The notes under the pieces: generated by a model | What the model was told of the DNA's origin: nothing | What the model saw: the letters and a program-made list of their open reading frames with translations, nothing else | The model's database searches: none | Program-made: the position numbers and the translations under genes | Assembly (NCBI RefSeq): GCF_001641335.1 | Contig: NZ_LVEM01000001.1 | Span: 1,586,580-1,650,579 of the forward strand | DNA from: Bradyrhizobium stylosanthis | GTDB lineage: Bacteria > Pseudomonadota > Alphaproteobacteria > Rhizobiales > Xanthobacteraceae | Length of the DNA: 64,000 bases | Reading direction: 5' to 3' | Shown: one piece after another, positions 15,595 to 23,964 of the stretch | How positions within the stretch are numbered: the stretch's first letter is position 1 | Layout of the letters: the number at the start of each line of letters is the position of its first letter

Positions 15595-15630
15595 GAGGGA
15601 TCAAAGCAGGTGCCGCCAGGGGGCGAGACA

Positions 15631-17232
15631 GTGGTTGGGAAGAGTTTCCGCTTCGTCTCGCTGCTTCTGGCGTCGCTCTCGCTCCTCTATGCCGCTCCGC
15701 TCGCCGCGGACGAGTTCCGCAGCCCCTCACTCACGGCCCTGCGCGTCGATTGGCGCGCAGCACTCGACCAGCTCCGTGCCGAGATCAACAGCCGCCCCCA
15801 GATCGCGGGCGACTTCACCTTCGTGCCCCGCCGCTCGGTGCCCCGCTACGATCCGCGCGCAACGCCGGCGCTGGTGCAGCTCAACGGGATCTCCTCGCAA
15901 TTCTTCACCGGCATTGCCCGCAGCTCCGTGCCGGTGCTGCTGCCGTTCGATGCGGGGGCCTATCTCGAGGCCCGGCGCAGCGGCGCACCAGCAAGCCTGT
16001 CGCTGTCGCGCTACCAGGCTGATTTCAATCCCGTCGACATGTTCGATGCCGGTCCCGCCGGATACAGCGCGACCTTTTCGCTCGAGCCCGGCGCCGGCGA
16101 CGGCATGCCGAGCCGGGTCTATGCGCGGCCGGTCGAGGTGCAGATCACGGGCTCGGCGCTGCTCTACGACATCGCTGACCCCAACGGCGGCAAGGGCGAG
16201 CCGGTCAAGCCGCTCGCCACGACCTATCCGGACCTACGCAAGTTCATCCGCGAAGGTTACGTCCGCTACGCCTTCGCGCGCTTTGGCGTCGCCTATGTGG
16301 TGTCGGTGCAGTGCCTCGACAGCGTCGCAAAACCGCGGCGGCTCGCCTGCAAGGAAGCCTATCCGGTGGCCGAGCGCTTCCTCAAAGCGCTGCGCGTTGC
16401 CGGTGGCCAGCGCATCCGGCCGCTGACGGACATTGCCTCCGGCGTTCTCGACCGTCCCGCGGCGCGCTCCCCCGATTTCAGCTATCGTCCGAGCGGCGAC
16501 ATCATCCCCAACACCGGCTATCGCAACAAGAGCGGCCATCCCGACGTGATGGCCTATGCGCAGATCCGCTTTCCGCTCGACAAGGCCCCCGCTTTCGTGC
16601 GCTCGCAATCCTACGCCAAGCGCGACAGAAACGAGGGCGTGACCTCCTATCCCTGGCGTGACAATTTCTGCGAGTCCCGCAGCTTCGAAGTCTGGCAATG
16701 CGCCGGCGGTTACGGTCATCAGGGCGAGGACATCCGCGCGGCCGAGTGCCCTCCGCCCGGCGAGGGCCGCGAACCCTGCGATCCCAAGCAGCGCGCGGTC
16801 GTCGCCGTACGCGACGCCGTGGTGATCCGCGCCTCCAAGGACCAGGCCGCGACGCTCGAGATCAACAGCCGGACCGAGCACATCCGCTTCCGCTACATGC
16901 ACATGAATCCGCAGGCTATGAATGCCGACGGCCTGCTCAACGGCCGCATCGTCGCCGAGGGCGAGAAGATCGGCGTGGTCTCGAACTATCTCGACCATCC
17001 CGCCGGCACCTCGCTGCACCTGCATTTCGACGCCCAGGTGTTCACCCGCGACGGCTGGATCTGGGTCAGTCCCTACGTCACGCTCGTGTCGGCCTATGAG
17101 CGCCTGATCCGCGGCCGCGGCCGCGAGATTGGCCCGGAGATCGCCGTCACGTCCCAGCCGGTGGCTCACGCGCTGCCGGAGGACGTGCTCAAGCCGGACC
17201 TGCGCGAGGGATCCAGCAGCGACGAGAATTGA
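15631..17232 (+). CDS. Secreted M23/LytM-like peptidase
   Basis: About 533 residues. A signal peptide (FRFVSLLLASLSLLYAAPLAA) precedes a long unassigned N-terminal region. A LytM-like fold follows between roughly 360 and 490, with GGYGHQGEDIRA, FRYMHMNPQAM and SLHLHFDAQV. The HxGxD and HLHF motifs match the zinc-binding HxxxD and HxH of M23 endopeptidases, though the first is HQGED, one spacing that should be checked. Such enzymes cut peptidoglycan cross-links in the periplasm. Start: GTG 15631 after AGGGGG was preferred over GTG 15610. It follows efp by about 35 bases, so it may be partly cotranscribed. Cysteine pairs in the insert (CESRS...CAGG...CPPP) suggest disulfides. Confidence 0.7.
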   Translation: MVGKSFRFVSLLLASLSLLYAAPLAADEFRSPSLTALRVDWRAALDQLRAEINSRPQIAGDFTFVPRRSVPRYDPRATPALVQLNGISSQFFTGIARSSVPVLLPFDAGAYLEARRSGAPASLSLSRYQADFNPVDMFDAGPAGYSATFSLEPGAGDGMPSRVYARPVEVQITGSALLYDIADPNGGKGEPVKPLATTYPDLRKFIREGYVRYAFARFGVAYVVSVQCLDSVAKPRRLACKEAYPVAERFLKALRVAGGQRIRPLTDIASGVLDRPAARSPDFSYRPSGDIIPNTGYRNKSGHPDVMAYAQIRFPLDKAPAFVRSQSYAKRDRNEGVTSYPWRDNFCESRSFEVWQCAGGYGHQGEDIRAAECPPPGEGREPCDPKQRAVVAVRDAVVIRASKDQAATLEINSRTEHIRFRYMHMNPQAMNADGLLNGRIVAEGEKIGVVSNYLDHPAGTSLHLHFDAQVFTRDGWIWVSPYVTLVSAYERLIRGRGREIGPEIAVTSQPVAHALPEDVLKPDLREGSSSDEN

Positions 17233-17316
17233 CGGCTTGCTCGTTCCAAATCCGGGCGGTGCACGAGCGGGTTGTCGCGCGCGACCGCCGGCCCGCACGA
17301 AAAAGGGTTGGTGTTG

Positions 17317-18294
17317 ATGAGTGTCGGACTGATCGGTCTTCTCGACGAGATCGCGGCGATTGCAAAAGTGGCAGCCGCCTCGCTCGACGATGTCGCGAGC
17401 CAGGCTGCCAAGGCAGGCGTAAAGGCCGCGGGCGTAGTCATCGACGATGCTGCCGTCACGCCGAACTATGTCATCGGCTTTGCCGCGAAGCGCGAACTGC
17501 CGATCGTCGGCAAGATAGCGGTCGGATCGCTCCGCAATAAATTGCTCATCCTGCTCCCCGCTGCGCTGCTGCTCGGCTATTTCCTGCCGTCTGCGGTCAC
17601 GCCGCTGCTGATGCTGGGCGGAGCGTTCCTCTGCTACGAGGGTGCCGAGAAAGTGCTCGAGGCGGTGATGCCGCATCATGCGCACGAGCACGAAGCCCAG
17701 CTTCAGCCGATTGCGTTGAACGCGCAGTCGGTCGAGGACGAGAAGGTCGCGAGCGCCATCAAGACGGATTTCATCCTGTCCGCGGAGATCATGGCGATCA
17801 CTCTGGCGGCGCTCCCGGCAGGCAGCATCTGGACGCAGGCGCTGGTCTTGGCGGTGGTCGGTTTCTGCATCACGGCCGGGGTGTATGGCCTGGTCGCGCT
17901 GATCGTGAAGGCCGACGATGCCGGCCTCGCCCTTGCGCGCTATGACGGCGCCTCGGTCGTCGGCGGTGCGATCCGCGGGCTTGGACGCGGCCTCGTCCGC
18001 GGCATGCCCGGCTTCCTGACGGTGCTGAGCACCGTCGGCACCGCCGCCATGATCTGGGTCGGCGGCGGCATCATCCTGCATGGCATCGAAAAATATGGCC
18101 CGCCCGCGATCGGCCACACGGTCCATGCCGCAACCGAGGCTGCCGCGCACCTCCTTCCATCCATCGCCGGCGTCATGGCATGGTCGGTCGGGGCAGCCAT
18201 CTCGGGCGTGGTTGGCCTGCTTGTCGGCGCGCTTGCGATTCCGGTCGTCGAATACGCTCTCTCACCGGTATGGAAGCGGTTGAGGCGATCCTGA
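17317..18294 (+). CDS. YedI/DUF808 family membrane protein
   Basis: The 325-residue protein begins with the family signature MSVGLIGLLDEIAAIAKVAA followed by SLDDVASQAAKAGVKAAGVVIDDAAVTPNYV, then carries about six to eight hydrophobic helices (LLILLPAALLLGYFLP; LMLGGAFLCYEGAEKVLE; ALVLAVVGFCITAGVYGLVAL). This is the DUF808/YedI family of inner-membrane proteins of unknown function, found across proteobacteria with the same length. A His-rich loop (PHHAHEHEA) sits after the second helix pair and could bind metal. ATG 17317 was chosen because the family starts there; the upstream extension in the same frame is unsupported. Confidence 0.85.
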   Translation: MSVGLIGLLDEIAAIAKVAAASLDDVASQAAKAGVKAAGVVIDDAAVTPNYVIGFAAKRELPIVGKIAVGSLRNKLLILLPAALLLGYFLPSAVTPLLMLGGAFLCYEGAEKVLEAVMPHHAHEHEAQLQPIALNAQSVEDEKVASAIKTDFILSAEIMAITLAALPAGSIWTQALVLAVVGFCITAGVYGLVALIVKADDAGLALARYDGASVVGGAIRGLGRGLVRGMPGFLTVLSTVGTAAMIWVGGGIILHGIEKYGPPAIGHTVHAATEAAAHLLPSIAGVMAWSVGAAISGVVGLLVGALAIPVVEYALSPVWKRLRRS

Positions 18295-18324
18295 TCGTCC
18301 CGAAACCGGCGAGCCGTCCCCCGA

Positions 18325-18828
18325 CTACTCCAGCAACGTCGTCAGTTGCGCGCCCTCGTCAGCCACGAACACTGCGATCAATTCTGCTGGCTCCGTCATG
18401 CTGGCATTGGCCGAGACGAGATGCGTCGAGCCCGGCGGCTCGAAGAAGGACTGGCCGACGCCGAATGTCTCGACCGGTCCGCCACCAAGCTGGGAGCGGA
18501 TCTCGCCCTTGGTGATGTAGGCGGTCACCGAGCCGGCATGGCGATGCGGCCGCGAGAACCCGCCCGGGCCGTAGAAGACACGGACGATGGTGACGCGCTT
18601 GCCCGGCACGTTCGGCAAGGCGTAGGAGCCGATCGGCTCGACCCTGTCGAGCGGCGAGCTCTCGGGCGCGGTGGCGCAGAGCGGCGCCAGCGCACCGGCG
18701 ACGGTATCGATCGTCAGCGGCAGCGCCTTGCCGATCGCGAACGCGCAGGCGAGCCCTGCAATGGCCGCGAGAGCCATCGAACGCGACGGCATGGGACGTT
18801 GGGCGGCGGAAAAGCTCATGGCTGTCAT
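18325..18828 (-). CDS. Cupin-domain protein, exported or membrane-anchored
   Basis: The 167-residue product has an N-terminal hydrophobic segment (MALAAIAGLACAFAIGKALP) and then a single cupin barrel: LPNVPGKRVTIVRVFYGPGG, metal-ligand motif RPHRHAGSVTAYITKGEI, and second motif GQSFFEPPGSTHLVSAN. It resembles the periplasmic cupin at 56324-56743 (shared LPNVPGK, HxHAxS and the TTLLE/TTLIK end), so the two are paralogues. ATG 18828 follows AGGGAG; an ATG at 18849 overlapping the upstream stop (TGATG) is an alternative. It is translationally close to the AhpD-family gene and belongs to the MarR-flanked pair. Confidence 0.8.
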   Translation of the reverse strand: MTAMSFSAAQRPMPSRSMALAAIAGLACAFAIGKALPLTIDTVAGALAPLCATAPESSPLDRVEPIGSYALPNVPGKRVTIVRVFYGPGGFSRPHRHAGSVTAYITKGEIRSQLGGGPVETFGVGQSFFEPPGSTHLVSANASMTEPAELIAVFVADEGAQLTTLLE

Positions 18829-18848
18829 CGTGATCTCCCTTGTCTGCA

Positions 18849-19328
18849 TCAGGATGCGGCGGCGGCCGCTGCGACCGGCCGCTTCGCGGGCGTCCAGCGG
18901 AACGCCGCGCCAAACCGGTTCCAGACGTTGATCGAGGCGACCGCCGAGGTCAGATAGGTCAGCTCCGTCTCGGAGAACTCGCCAGAGGCTTCCGCGTAGA
19001 TTTCCTCGCTGACGCCATCGGGCAGACAGGTCAGCGCCTCGGCCCAGGCCAGGGCCGCCCGCTCGCGCGCGGAAAAGATCGGCGCCTCGCGCCAAACCGC
19101 GACCAGATGGAGCTTGTCGGCCGGCACGCCGATGCGCTCCGACAGCAGGACATGATGCTGCACGCAGAAGGCGCAGCCGTTGATCTGCGAGGCGCGCAGC
19201 TTGACCAGCTCGAGCAACTGCTTGTCGAGGCCGGCCTTGGCCGCCACCTGGCCCAGCGCCAGCACCAGATCGTACGCGTCCGGCGCGATCCTCTTGAAAT
19301 CCTCGTATTCGCTGCGGGCGTGTGACAT
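18849..19328 (-). CDS. Carboxymuconolactone decarboxylase/AhpD-family protein
   Basis: The 159-residue helical protein carries the AhpD redox signature: QINGCAFCVQHH with C52-x2-C55 and a following His pair, inside the helix bundle typical of carboxymuconolactone decarboxylase-like proteins. The two cysteines act as a peroxidatic/resolving pair in alkylhydroperoxidase D, usually reducing organic peroxides or AhpC. The N-terminus (SEYEDFKRIAPDAYDLVLAL) and the Trp-rich C-terminus (INVWNRFGAAFRWTPAKR) fit the AhpD-like subfamily of about 150 residues. Its stop overlaps a start codon of the cupin gene by one base. It diverges from a MarR gene across two operator-like palindromes. Confidence 0.88.
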   Translation of the reverse strand: MSHARSEYEDFKRIAPDAYDLVLALGQVAAKAGLDKQLLELVKLRASQINGCAFCVQHHVLLSERIGVPADKLHLVAVWREAPIFSARERAALAWAEALTCLPDGVSEEIYAEASGEFSETELTYLTSAVASINVWNRFGAAFRWTPAKRPVAAAAAAS

Positions 19329-19348
19329 TGCCGTGCACCTCGTGTTAT

Positions 19349-19383
19349 TGTAAGAGTGCTTACATTGTATAAGAGCTCTTACA
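19349..19383. promoter_or_regulatory. Tandem palindromic operators for the MarR regulator
   Basis: Two copies of the pattern TAAGAG..CTTA lie side by side: TGTAAGAGTGCTTACA (19349-19364) and TATAAGAGCTCTTACA (19368-19383), centres 19 bases apart. The second contains a perfect 12-base palindrome TAAGAGCTCTTA and runs into the marR start codon. Such near-symmetric sites in a divergent marR promoter region are the usual MarR operators, here expected to repress both directions. Confidence 0.72.
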
Positions 19384-19913
19384 TGACGCGCAAGACCGCC
19401 GACATCACAAGATCGAAGGCCCCGCGGAAGGCCTCCACCGACGACGGCGCCGTGCGCGTGCCCGCGCCCGGCGAGGGCAAGCGCGGCGAGGACGGCTATC
19501 TCGGCTATCTGCTGCGCCAGGCCCATGCCGCGGTGCGCCTGACCATGGAGCGGACGCTCGCCGATCTCGGCGTGACGTCGCCGCAATTCGCGGTCTTGAC
19601 GATGCTCAAGGCCTATCCGGGCCTATCCGGGGCCGACGTCGCCCGCCTCACCTTCCTGACGCCGCAGACCGTCGGCGTCATCATCCGCAATCTCGAGCGC
19701 GACGGCGCGATCGTGATGACGCCTCATCCGGTCCACGGCCGCATCCAGCAATGGACGCTGACGGCGCGTGGGACGACGCTGCTGAAGGCTTGCCGCGAGC
19801 GCGTGATCGCGTTGGAGAAGCGCCTCGCCGAGGGGCTCGATGCCAGGGCCGAGGCGAGCATTCGCCGCTGGCTCGCCAACATCGCAACCGAATTGCAGGA
19901 CGACCAGGCCTAG
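19383..19913 (+). CDS. MarR-family transcriptional regulator
   Basis: The 176-residue protein has a basic disordered N-terminus (about 40 residues) and a winged helix-turn-helix core: GVTSPQFAVLTMLKAYPGLS, then GADVARLTFLTPQTVGVIIR and the wing NLERDGAIVMTPHPVHGR. It forms dimers that bind short palindromes, and ligand or oxidant lowers affinity. The recognition helix TPQTVGVIIRNLE is typical. There is no Cys in the core, so direct thiol oxidation is unlikely. It is divergent from the AhpD/cupin pair with two palindromes in the 54-base gap, the second overlapping its own start codon, so autorepression is likely. Stop overlaps the convergent small gene by three bases. Confidence 0.9.
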   Translation: MTRKTADITRSKAPRKASTDDGAVRVPAPGEGKRGEDGYLGYLLRQAHAAVRLTMERTLADLGVTSPQFAVLTMLKAYPGLSGADVARLTFLTPQTVGVIIRNLERDGAIVMTPHPVHGRIQQWTLTARGTTLLKACRERVIALEKRLAEGLDARAEASIRRWLANIATELQDDQA

Positions 19914-20095
19914 TCGCCGCCGCCTCCGTCCCCGCCGCCGTCACACCCGGCGGCATCCGAGAAGTCGCCGCCGGTATCGCCACCACTGTGAATGCCGCGG
20001 CCAAAGTTCTCGGCAAGGATCATCAGGATCACGACAAATAGTCCTGCGCCGAAGGGCCAGGGGTTGGCACGGATGATGTCGAACAGCTCCCGCAT
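19910..20095 (-). CDS. 61-residue membrane protein with Gly/Asp-rich tail
   Basis: A short ORF with one membrane span (GAGLFVVILMILAENFGRGI) after a short cytoplasmic start (MRELFDIIRANPWPF). Its tail is almost only Gly, Asp and Ser (SGGDTGGDFSDAAGCDGGGD). It converges on marR, sharing the CTAG at the two stop codons. Acidic glycine-rich tails of this kind occur in small envelope proteins and might bind cations, but no function is known. Confidence 0.5.
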   Translation of the reverse strand: MRELFDIIRANPWPFGAGLFVVILMILAENFGRGIHSGGDTGGDFSDAAGCDGGGDGGGGD

Positions 20096-20178
20096 GCCCG
20101 CATCTTGCGAGACAAGAACGAACCGACCGTAAAACGGCAGGCTTAAGATCGTGGATATCGTGCCGGGCGGGAGGGCAC

Positions 20179-20430
20179 CTACCCGCCCATCAATGATTTC
20201 TTAACCTCGCGGTCCGACCAGTTCTCACCGGCTGCGATCACCCGGACCCGGCTCTGGTCCGCAGCGTTCACCAGCACATGCGAACTCACCCGGTCGCCGC
20301 TCGGCTCCAGGTGCAGATCGGTTTCGGGCTTCCAGCCCAGCGTGGCCGCGAGATCGCCGGGAAAGATCTGCCATTGCGATCCGTCGTCGAGCTCGACGAC
20401 ATGGCTCTCCGCATGCGCGCGTATCTTCAT
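20179..20430 (-). CDS. Conserved small protein, 83 aa
   Basis: An 83-residue soluble protein: MKIRAHAESHVVELDDGSQW then IFPGDLAATLGWKPETDLHLEP. The alternation of short beta strands and the phrase DDGSQWQIFPGDL suggest a small beta-barrel, and the C-terminus is charged (ENWSDREVKKSLMGG). There is no signal peptide, membrane helix or cysteine. ATG 20430 was chosen over a longer frame from 20469, which would overlap a hairpin. I do not recognise a named family. Confidence 0.6.
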   Translation of the reverse strand: MKIRAHAESHVVELDDGSQWQIFPGDLAATLGWKPETDLHLEPSGDRVSSHVLVNAADQSRVRVIAAGENWSDREVKKSLMGG

Positions 20431-20457
20431 TCCACCCCGATTTCTCGATGAACGGAA

Positions 20458-20484
20458 AGGCCCCGGCACTCATGGCCGGGGCCT
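20458..20484 (-). terminator. Hairpin between two - strand small genes
   Basis: Perfect ten-base arms AGGCCCCGGC (20458-20467) and GCCGGGGCCT (20475-20484) with a seven-base loop, directly after the stop of the gene at 20491-20745. On the - strand it is followed by TTT only, so termination is plausible rather than certain. Confidence 0.65.
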
Positions 20485-20490
20485 GATCCG

Positions 20491-20745
20491 TCAGTCGTTG
20501 TCGTGATGAATCACGGTCTTGCTGCGATTGCCGAATTCATCTTCCTTCTTGATCACGGTGGTGCGGTTCGCCGGCTCCCGCTCCTTGATGACAGTGGTGC
20601 GGTCACGCTCGCGGACGCGATAGTCCGGGGACTGACCGACCGTGACGCCGGCGCCGACCGGGCCGACGTGAACGCCGACTTCATCAGCGAATGCGGGGGC
20701 CGCGATGGCGGTGACCATGGCGGCGGCAAACAGGTACTTCCTCAT
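20491..20745 (-). CDS. Small secreted protein, 84 aa
   Basis: The product has a signal peptide (MRKYLFAAAMVTAIAAPAFA, cleavage before DEVGVH) followed by a short Gly/Val segment and two near-identical basic repeats containing RTTVIK (RDRTTVIKEREPANRTTVIKK split), then FGNRSKTVIHHDND. Related short periplasmic proteins with TTVIKE repeats are frequent in Bradyrhizobium. Ribosome site AGGAGGAG precedes ATG 20745. No enzymatic motif is visible. Confidence 0.65.
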   Translation of the reverse strand: MRKYLFAAAMVTAIAAPAFADEVGVHVGPVGAGVTVGQSPDYRVRERDRTTVIKEREPANRTTVIKKEDEFGNRSKTVIHHDND

Positions 20746-20869
20746 ATTCTCCTCCTCATTGTCGTGCGGAGGGAATGCAGGACTGCGACACTTTGTTCCG
20801 AGGGAACGGCCTATCCGGCAGTTCCAGGAACCGGCTCACACGGGCCTTGTTTCCCGCTAGAATGGGCCC

Positions 20870-22099
20870 ATGAAACACGCTGATTCCTCGCATCGTCACA
20901 CCCGCCGCACCCTGCTGAAATCCGCACTCGGCGCCGCAGCCTTGATGGCGTCGCCGACACGCATCCTTGCCGCACCCGCAGGCTTCGACGAATGGCGCGA
21001 GTCCTTTCGCGCACGCGCGATGGCGAAGGGGATTTCGGCCGCGACCTGGCAGCGGGCAATGGGCCGGGTCGAGCCCGACATGAGCGTGTTCAAGCAGATG
21101 CGCAACCAGCCTGAATTCCACGAGCAGGTCTGGCAGTACATCAACCGCCGCGTCTCCGACTGGCGCATCATCAACGGCAAGATCGCGCTGAAGAACAACG
21201 AGGCGCTGCTCGCGCGCATCGAGCGCGACTTCGGCGTCGAGCGCGGCACGCTGCTGGCGCTGTGGGGCGTCGAATCCGCCTATGGCGATCCGCTGGTGCA
21301 GCAGAACCACATGACGCCGGTGTTTCCCTCGCTCGCCGCGCTCGCCTGGAACGAGCCGCGCCGCAAGGCCTATTGGGAGACCGAGCTGATCAATGCGCTG
21401 CGCATCGTCGACAAGGGCTGGAGCACGCCGGAGGAGATGAAAGGCTCGTGGGCCGGCGCGATGGGACATTCGCAATGGATGCCGGAGGTCTGGCTCAATG
21501 TCGGCATCGACTATGACGGCGACGGCAAGGTGTCGCCGTTCGGCAAGCCGGACGACGCGCTGGGCTCGACCGCAAAATACCTGGTCAATCGCGGCAAGTG
21601 GCGTCGGGGCGAGCACTGGGGTTACGAGGTGCGCGCATCAGGCGAGGCGAACGGCAGCCGGACCTATGCGGCCTGGCAGGCGGCGGGCGTCGGTCGCGCC
21701 GACGGCCAACCGTTCCCGCAGCCGAATGCGACCGCGCAGATGTGGACGCCTGTCGCGGGCGGACCGACCTTCCTGCTCGGGCCGAACTTCTATTCGGTGA
21801 AGAGCTACAACCCTTCCATGAACTATGCGCTGGCAATCTGCCATCTCGGCGATCGCTGCCTCGGCGCGCCGCCCTTCATCCAACCCTTCCCCGGCTCCGA
21901 GCGCGCGCTGACGCTGGCCGAGGTGCAGGAGATGCAGACGCGCCTGACCAAGGCCGGATTCGACACCGGCGGCACCGACGGCCGCGTCGGCAACGACACC
22001 ATGAAGGCCGTGAAGGATTTCCAGCAGCGCGCCGGCATCGCGCCGGCGGACGGCTACGGCGGGCTGAAGGTGCTGGCGAAGCTGCGGCAGGGGTCGTAG
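20870..22099 (+). CDS. Lytic murein transglycosylase, MltB family, with peptidoglycan-binding domain
   Basis: The 409-residue exported enzyme begins with a twin-arginine-like signal (HTRRTLLKSALGAAALMAS), then an SLT_2/MltB catalytic domain with general acid E135 in LLALWGVESAYGD, the GAMGHSQWMPEVW and YDGDGKVSPFGKPDDALGST blocks, and a C-terminal PG_binding_1 domain (VQEMQTRLTKAGFDTGG...DGRVGNDTMKAVKDFQ). It cleaves MurNAc-GlcNAc bonds forming 1,6-anhydro ends during wall turnover. Domain order and length match MltB-like rhizobial enzymes. It stands alone and converges with the aldolase-type gene across a palindromic repeat. Confidence 0.92.
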   Translation: MKHADSSHRHTRRTLLKSALGAAALMASPTRILAAPAGFDEWRESFRARAMAKGISAATWQRAMGRVEPDMSVFKQMRNQPEFHEQVWQYINRRVSDWRIINGKIALKNNEALLARIERDFGVERGTLLALWGVESAYGDPLVQQNHMTPVFPSLAALAWNEPRRKAYWETELINALRIVDKGWSTPEEMKGSWAGAMGHSQWMPEVWLNVGIDYDGDGKVSPFGKPDDALGSTAKYLVNRGKWRRGEHWGYEVRASGEANGSRTYAAWQAAGVGRADGQPFPQPNATAQMWTPVAGGPTFLLGPNFYSVKSYNPSMNYALAICHLGDRCLGAPPFIQPFPGSERALTLAEVQEMQTRLTKAGFDTGGTDGRVGNDTMKAVKDFQQRAGIAPADGYGGLKVLAKLRQGS

Positions 22100-22107
22100 G
22101 AGCCGAT

Positions 22108-22194
22108 CATTCCGGGGCTCGCGTAGCGAGAACCCGGAATCTCGCGCAAACGATCTCTGGATTTTCGGGTTCGCGCGTCGCGCGCCCCGGAATG
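22108..22194. repeat. Palindromic repeat, CATTCCGGGG family, copy 1 (87 bp)
   Basis: Terminal arms CATTCCGGGG (22108-22117) and CCCCGGAATG (22185-22194) are exactly complementary; inside lie GAGAACCCGGAATC and a partly complementary GGATTTTCGGGTT. The same outer arms and the inner GAGAACCCGGAATC reappear at 57608-57726. It lies between two convergent genes, where it could also end transcription both ways. Confidence 0.8.
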
Positions 22195-22197
22195 AGG

Positions 22198-22995
22198 TCA
22201 ATGCCGATATTGCGGCTCTTCCGCATCGAGCTGCCTGCGGATTGCGGCGAGGTGCAGCCGCGCGGATTCTGAATCGCCGTCGCGCATCTGCCTGTAGGTT
22301 TCTGCCGCGATCGCGGGATCGACCGGCAGCACCTTTCGGCCGGTCGACATCGCCAGCACCTGCACCTCGGCGGCGCGTTCGAGGTAATAGAGATCGTCCC
22401 AGGCTTCCGCGATGGTCGGCGCCAGCACCATCACGCCGTGGTGCTTCATGAAGACGATGTCGGCATCGCCGACGGCGGAGGCGATGCGCGCGCCTTCGCG
22501 GTTGTCGAGCGCAAGGCCGTTATAGTCGCGGTCCACAGCGGTACGGCCGTAGAATTTCAGCGCGGTCTGGCCGGCCCAGATCAGCGGATCGCCCTCGGTC
22601 ATCGACAGCGCGGTCGCGTAGGGCATGTGGGTGTGGAAGGCGACTTTCGCGCGCGGCAGCAGCCGGTGCATCTCGGCGTGGATGTAGAACGCGGTCGCCT
22701 CGGGCACGCCCTCGCCGTCGAGCACGTTGCCGTTGAAGTCACAGATCAGCAGCTTCGACGCGGTGATCTCGCGGAAGGCGTAGCCGTAGGGATTGACGAG
22801 AAAGAGGTCGTCATGGCCGGGCACGACGGCCGAAAAGTGATTGCAGATCCCCTCCTCAAAGCCGTTGCGCGCGGCCATACGGAAGCAGGCGGCAAGGTCC
22901 TCGCGCGCAGTGCGGATCGCATCGGTCGCGAGATCCGGACGGTTCGAGCGGAACGGCGCGGGCGAGGAGGAAGACGAATGAAGGCTGTGCGCCAT
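22198..22995 (-). CDS. Class II aldolase/adducin-family protein
   Basis: The 265-residue cytosolic protein has the class II aldolase fold: acidic CNHFSAVVPGHDDLFLVNPYG, zinc ligands H-x-H in KVAFHTHMPYATAL and a third His in MKHHGVMVLAPT. Family members include L-fuculose-phosphate and related aldolases and non-enzymatic adducin-like proteins; the substrate cannot be read here. In rhizobia such genes often sit beside dehydrogenases for hydroxy-carbonyl compounds, and an SDR gene starts the same strand upstream (about 95 bases away). ATG 22995 was chosen over 23007 for the better N-terminus (MAHSLHS). Confidence 0.85.
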   Translation of the reverse strand: MAHSLHSSSSSPAPFRSNRPDLATDAIRTAREDLAACFRMAARNGFEEGICNHFSAVVPGHDDLFLVNPYGYAFREITASKLLICDFNGNVLDGEGVPEATAFYIHAEMHRLLPRAKVAFHTHMPYATALSMTEGDPLIWAGQTALKFYGRTAVDRDYNGLALDNREGARIASAVGDADIVFMKHHGVMVLAPTIAEAWDDLYYLERAAEVQVLAMSTGRKVLPVDPAIAAETYRQMRDGDSESARLHLAAIRRQLDAEEPQYRH

Positions 22996-23089
22996 GGCGA
23001 AGAACACCTTTGTCGGTCGGGAGCTTCGCGTTGTACAAGGGCTGCGCCTGCGCGTCAGCCCCTGCGGGCGCCACCCTGCCCTGCGCCGC

Positions 23090-23899
23090 TCAGGCGCGCC
23101 GCGGCACGCCGCCGGCGTTCATGCCGCCGTCGATGACGAGCTCGCTGCCCGTGACATAGCGCGAGGCATCGGAAGCCAGGTACAGCACGCCCGAGGCGAT
23201 CTCCGCAGCCTGCCCGGCGCGGGCAAGCGGTGCGACAAGCCGAGCGCGCTCCTCCGGATCGATCGGCGCGTTCTGGCCGGCGCCGGTCGCCCCGGTCGGG
23301 ATCTTGCCCCAGATCGGCGTGTCGATGATGCCGGGATGCACGGAGTTGACGCGGATACCGTCGGCCGCGATCGCGCACTCCATCGCGATCGACTTGGCAA
23401 ACAGCCGCACGCCGCCCTTGGTTAGCGAATAGGCCGAAAGGCCCGGCGAGCCGCGCAGGCCGGCGAGCGAGGACATCATCACGATCGAGCCGCCGCCGGT
23501 CTTGCGCATCAAGGGCAGGCAGTGCTTGACCGAGAGAAACACGCCGTCGAGGTTGATCGCGTTCTGCTTGTGCCAGTCGGCGAGCGTCATGTCGACGATC
23601 GAGGGCACGGCGATGCCGATGCCGGCATTGGCGACGAGCACATCGAGCCGCCCGTAGCGCTTTGCGACATCGGCGACGATTTCGATCCAGCGTTCCTCGG
23701 ACGTGACGTCCTGCTCCAGGAAAATCGCCTTGCCGCCGGCTTTGGTCACGCGCCTGGCCAGTTCAGGTCCGCGCAGATCGTCGATGTCGGTGATGACGAC
23801 AGTCGCGCCCTCGCGCGCGAACAGCTCGACGATCGCCTCGCCGATACCCGATGCTCCGCCTGTCACCAGCGCGACCTTGCCCTCAACCTGACCTGCCAT
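23090..23899 (-). CDS. Short-chain dehydrogenase/reductase (classical SDR)
   Basis: The 269-residue NAD(P)-dependent oxidoreductase has TGGASGIG (13-20), NAG at 91-93 and the catalytic set S144, Y157, K161 (MSSLAGLRGSPGLSAYSLTKG). ITDID after the second strand places an Asp where NAD-preferring enzymes have one. It ends in the usual ASRYVTGSELVIDGGMNAGG. The closest named types are cyclopentanol or hydroxysteroid-like dehydrogenases, but substrate is uncertain. ATG 23899 follows AGGGAGTG. It lies upstream of the class II aldolase-like gene and downstream of recJ. Confidence 0.9.
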   Translation of the reverse strand: MAGQVEGKVALVTGGASGIGEAIVELFAREGATVVITDIDDLRGPELARRVTKAGGKAIFLEQDVTSEERWIEIVADVAKRYGRLDVLVANAGIGIAVPSIVDMTLADWHKQNAINLDGVFLSVKHCLPLMRKTGGGSIVMMSSLAGLRGSPGLSAYSLTKGGVRLFAKSIAMECAIAADGIRVNSVHPGIIDTPIWGKIPTGATGAGQNAPIDPEERARLVAPLARAGQAAEIASGVLYLASDASRYVTGSELVIDGGMNAGGVPRRA

Positions 23900-23964
23900 G
23901 TTCACTCCCTTTTTTGTTGTTTGAGCGATCCATTCTTGACGCATGATGTGGCCGGATCTTGCGT

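Noticed and set aside
19609..19640. Direct repeat GCCTATCCGG twice in the marR gene
   Set aside because: It encodes the normal MarR sequence KAYPGLSGAD; the DNA repeat is a by-product of codon choice, not an insertion.
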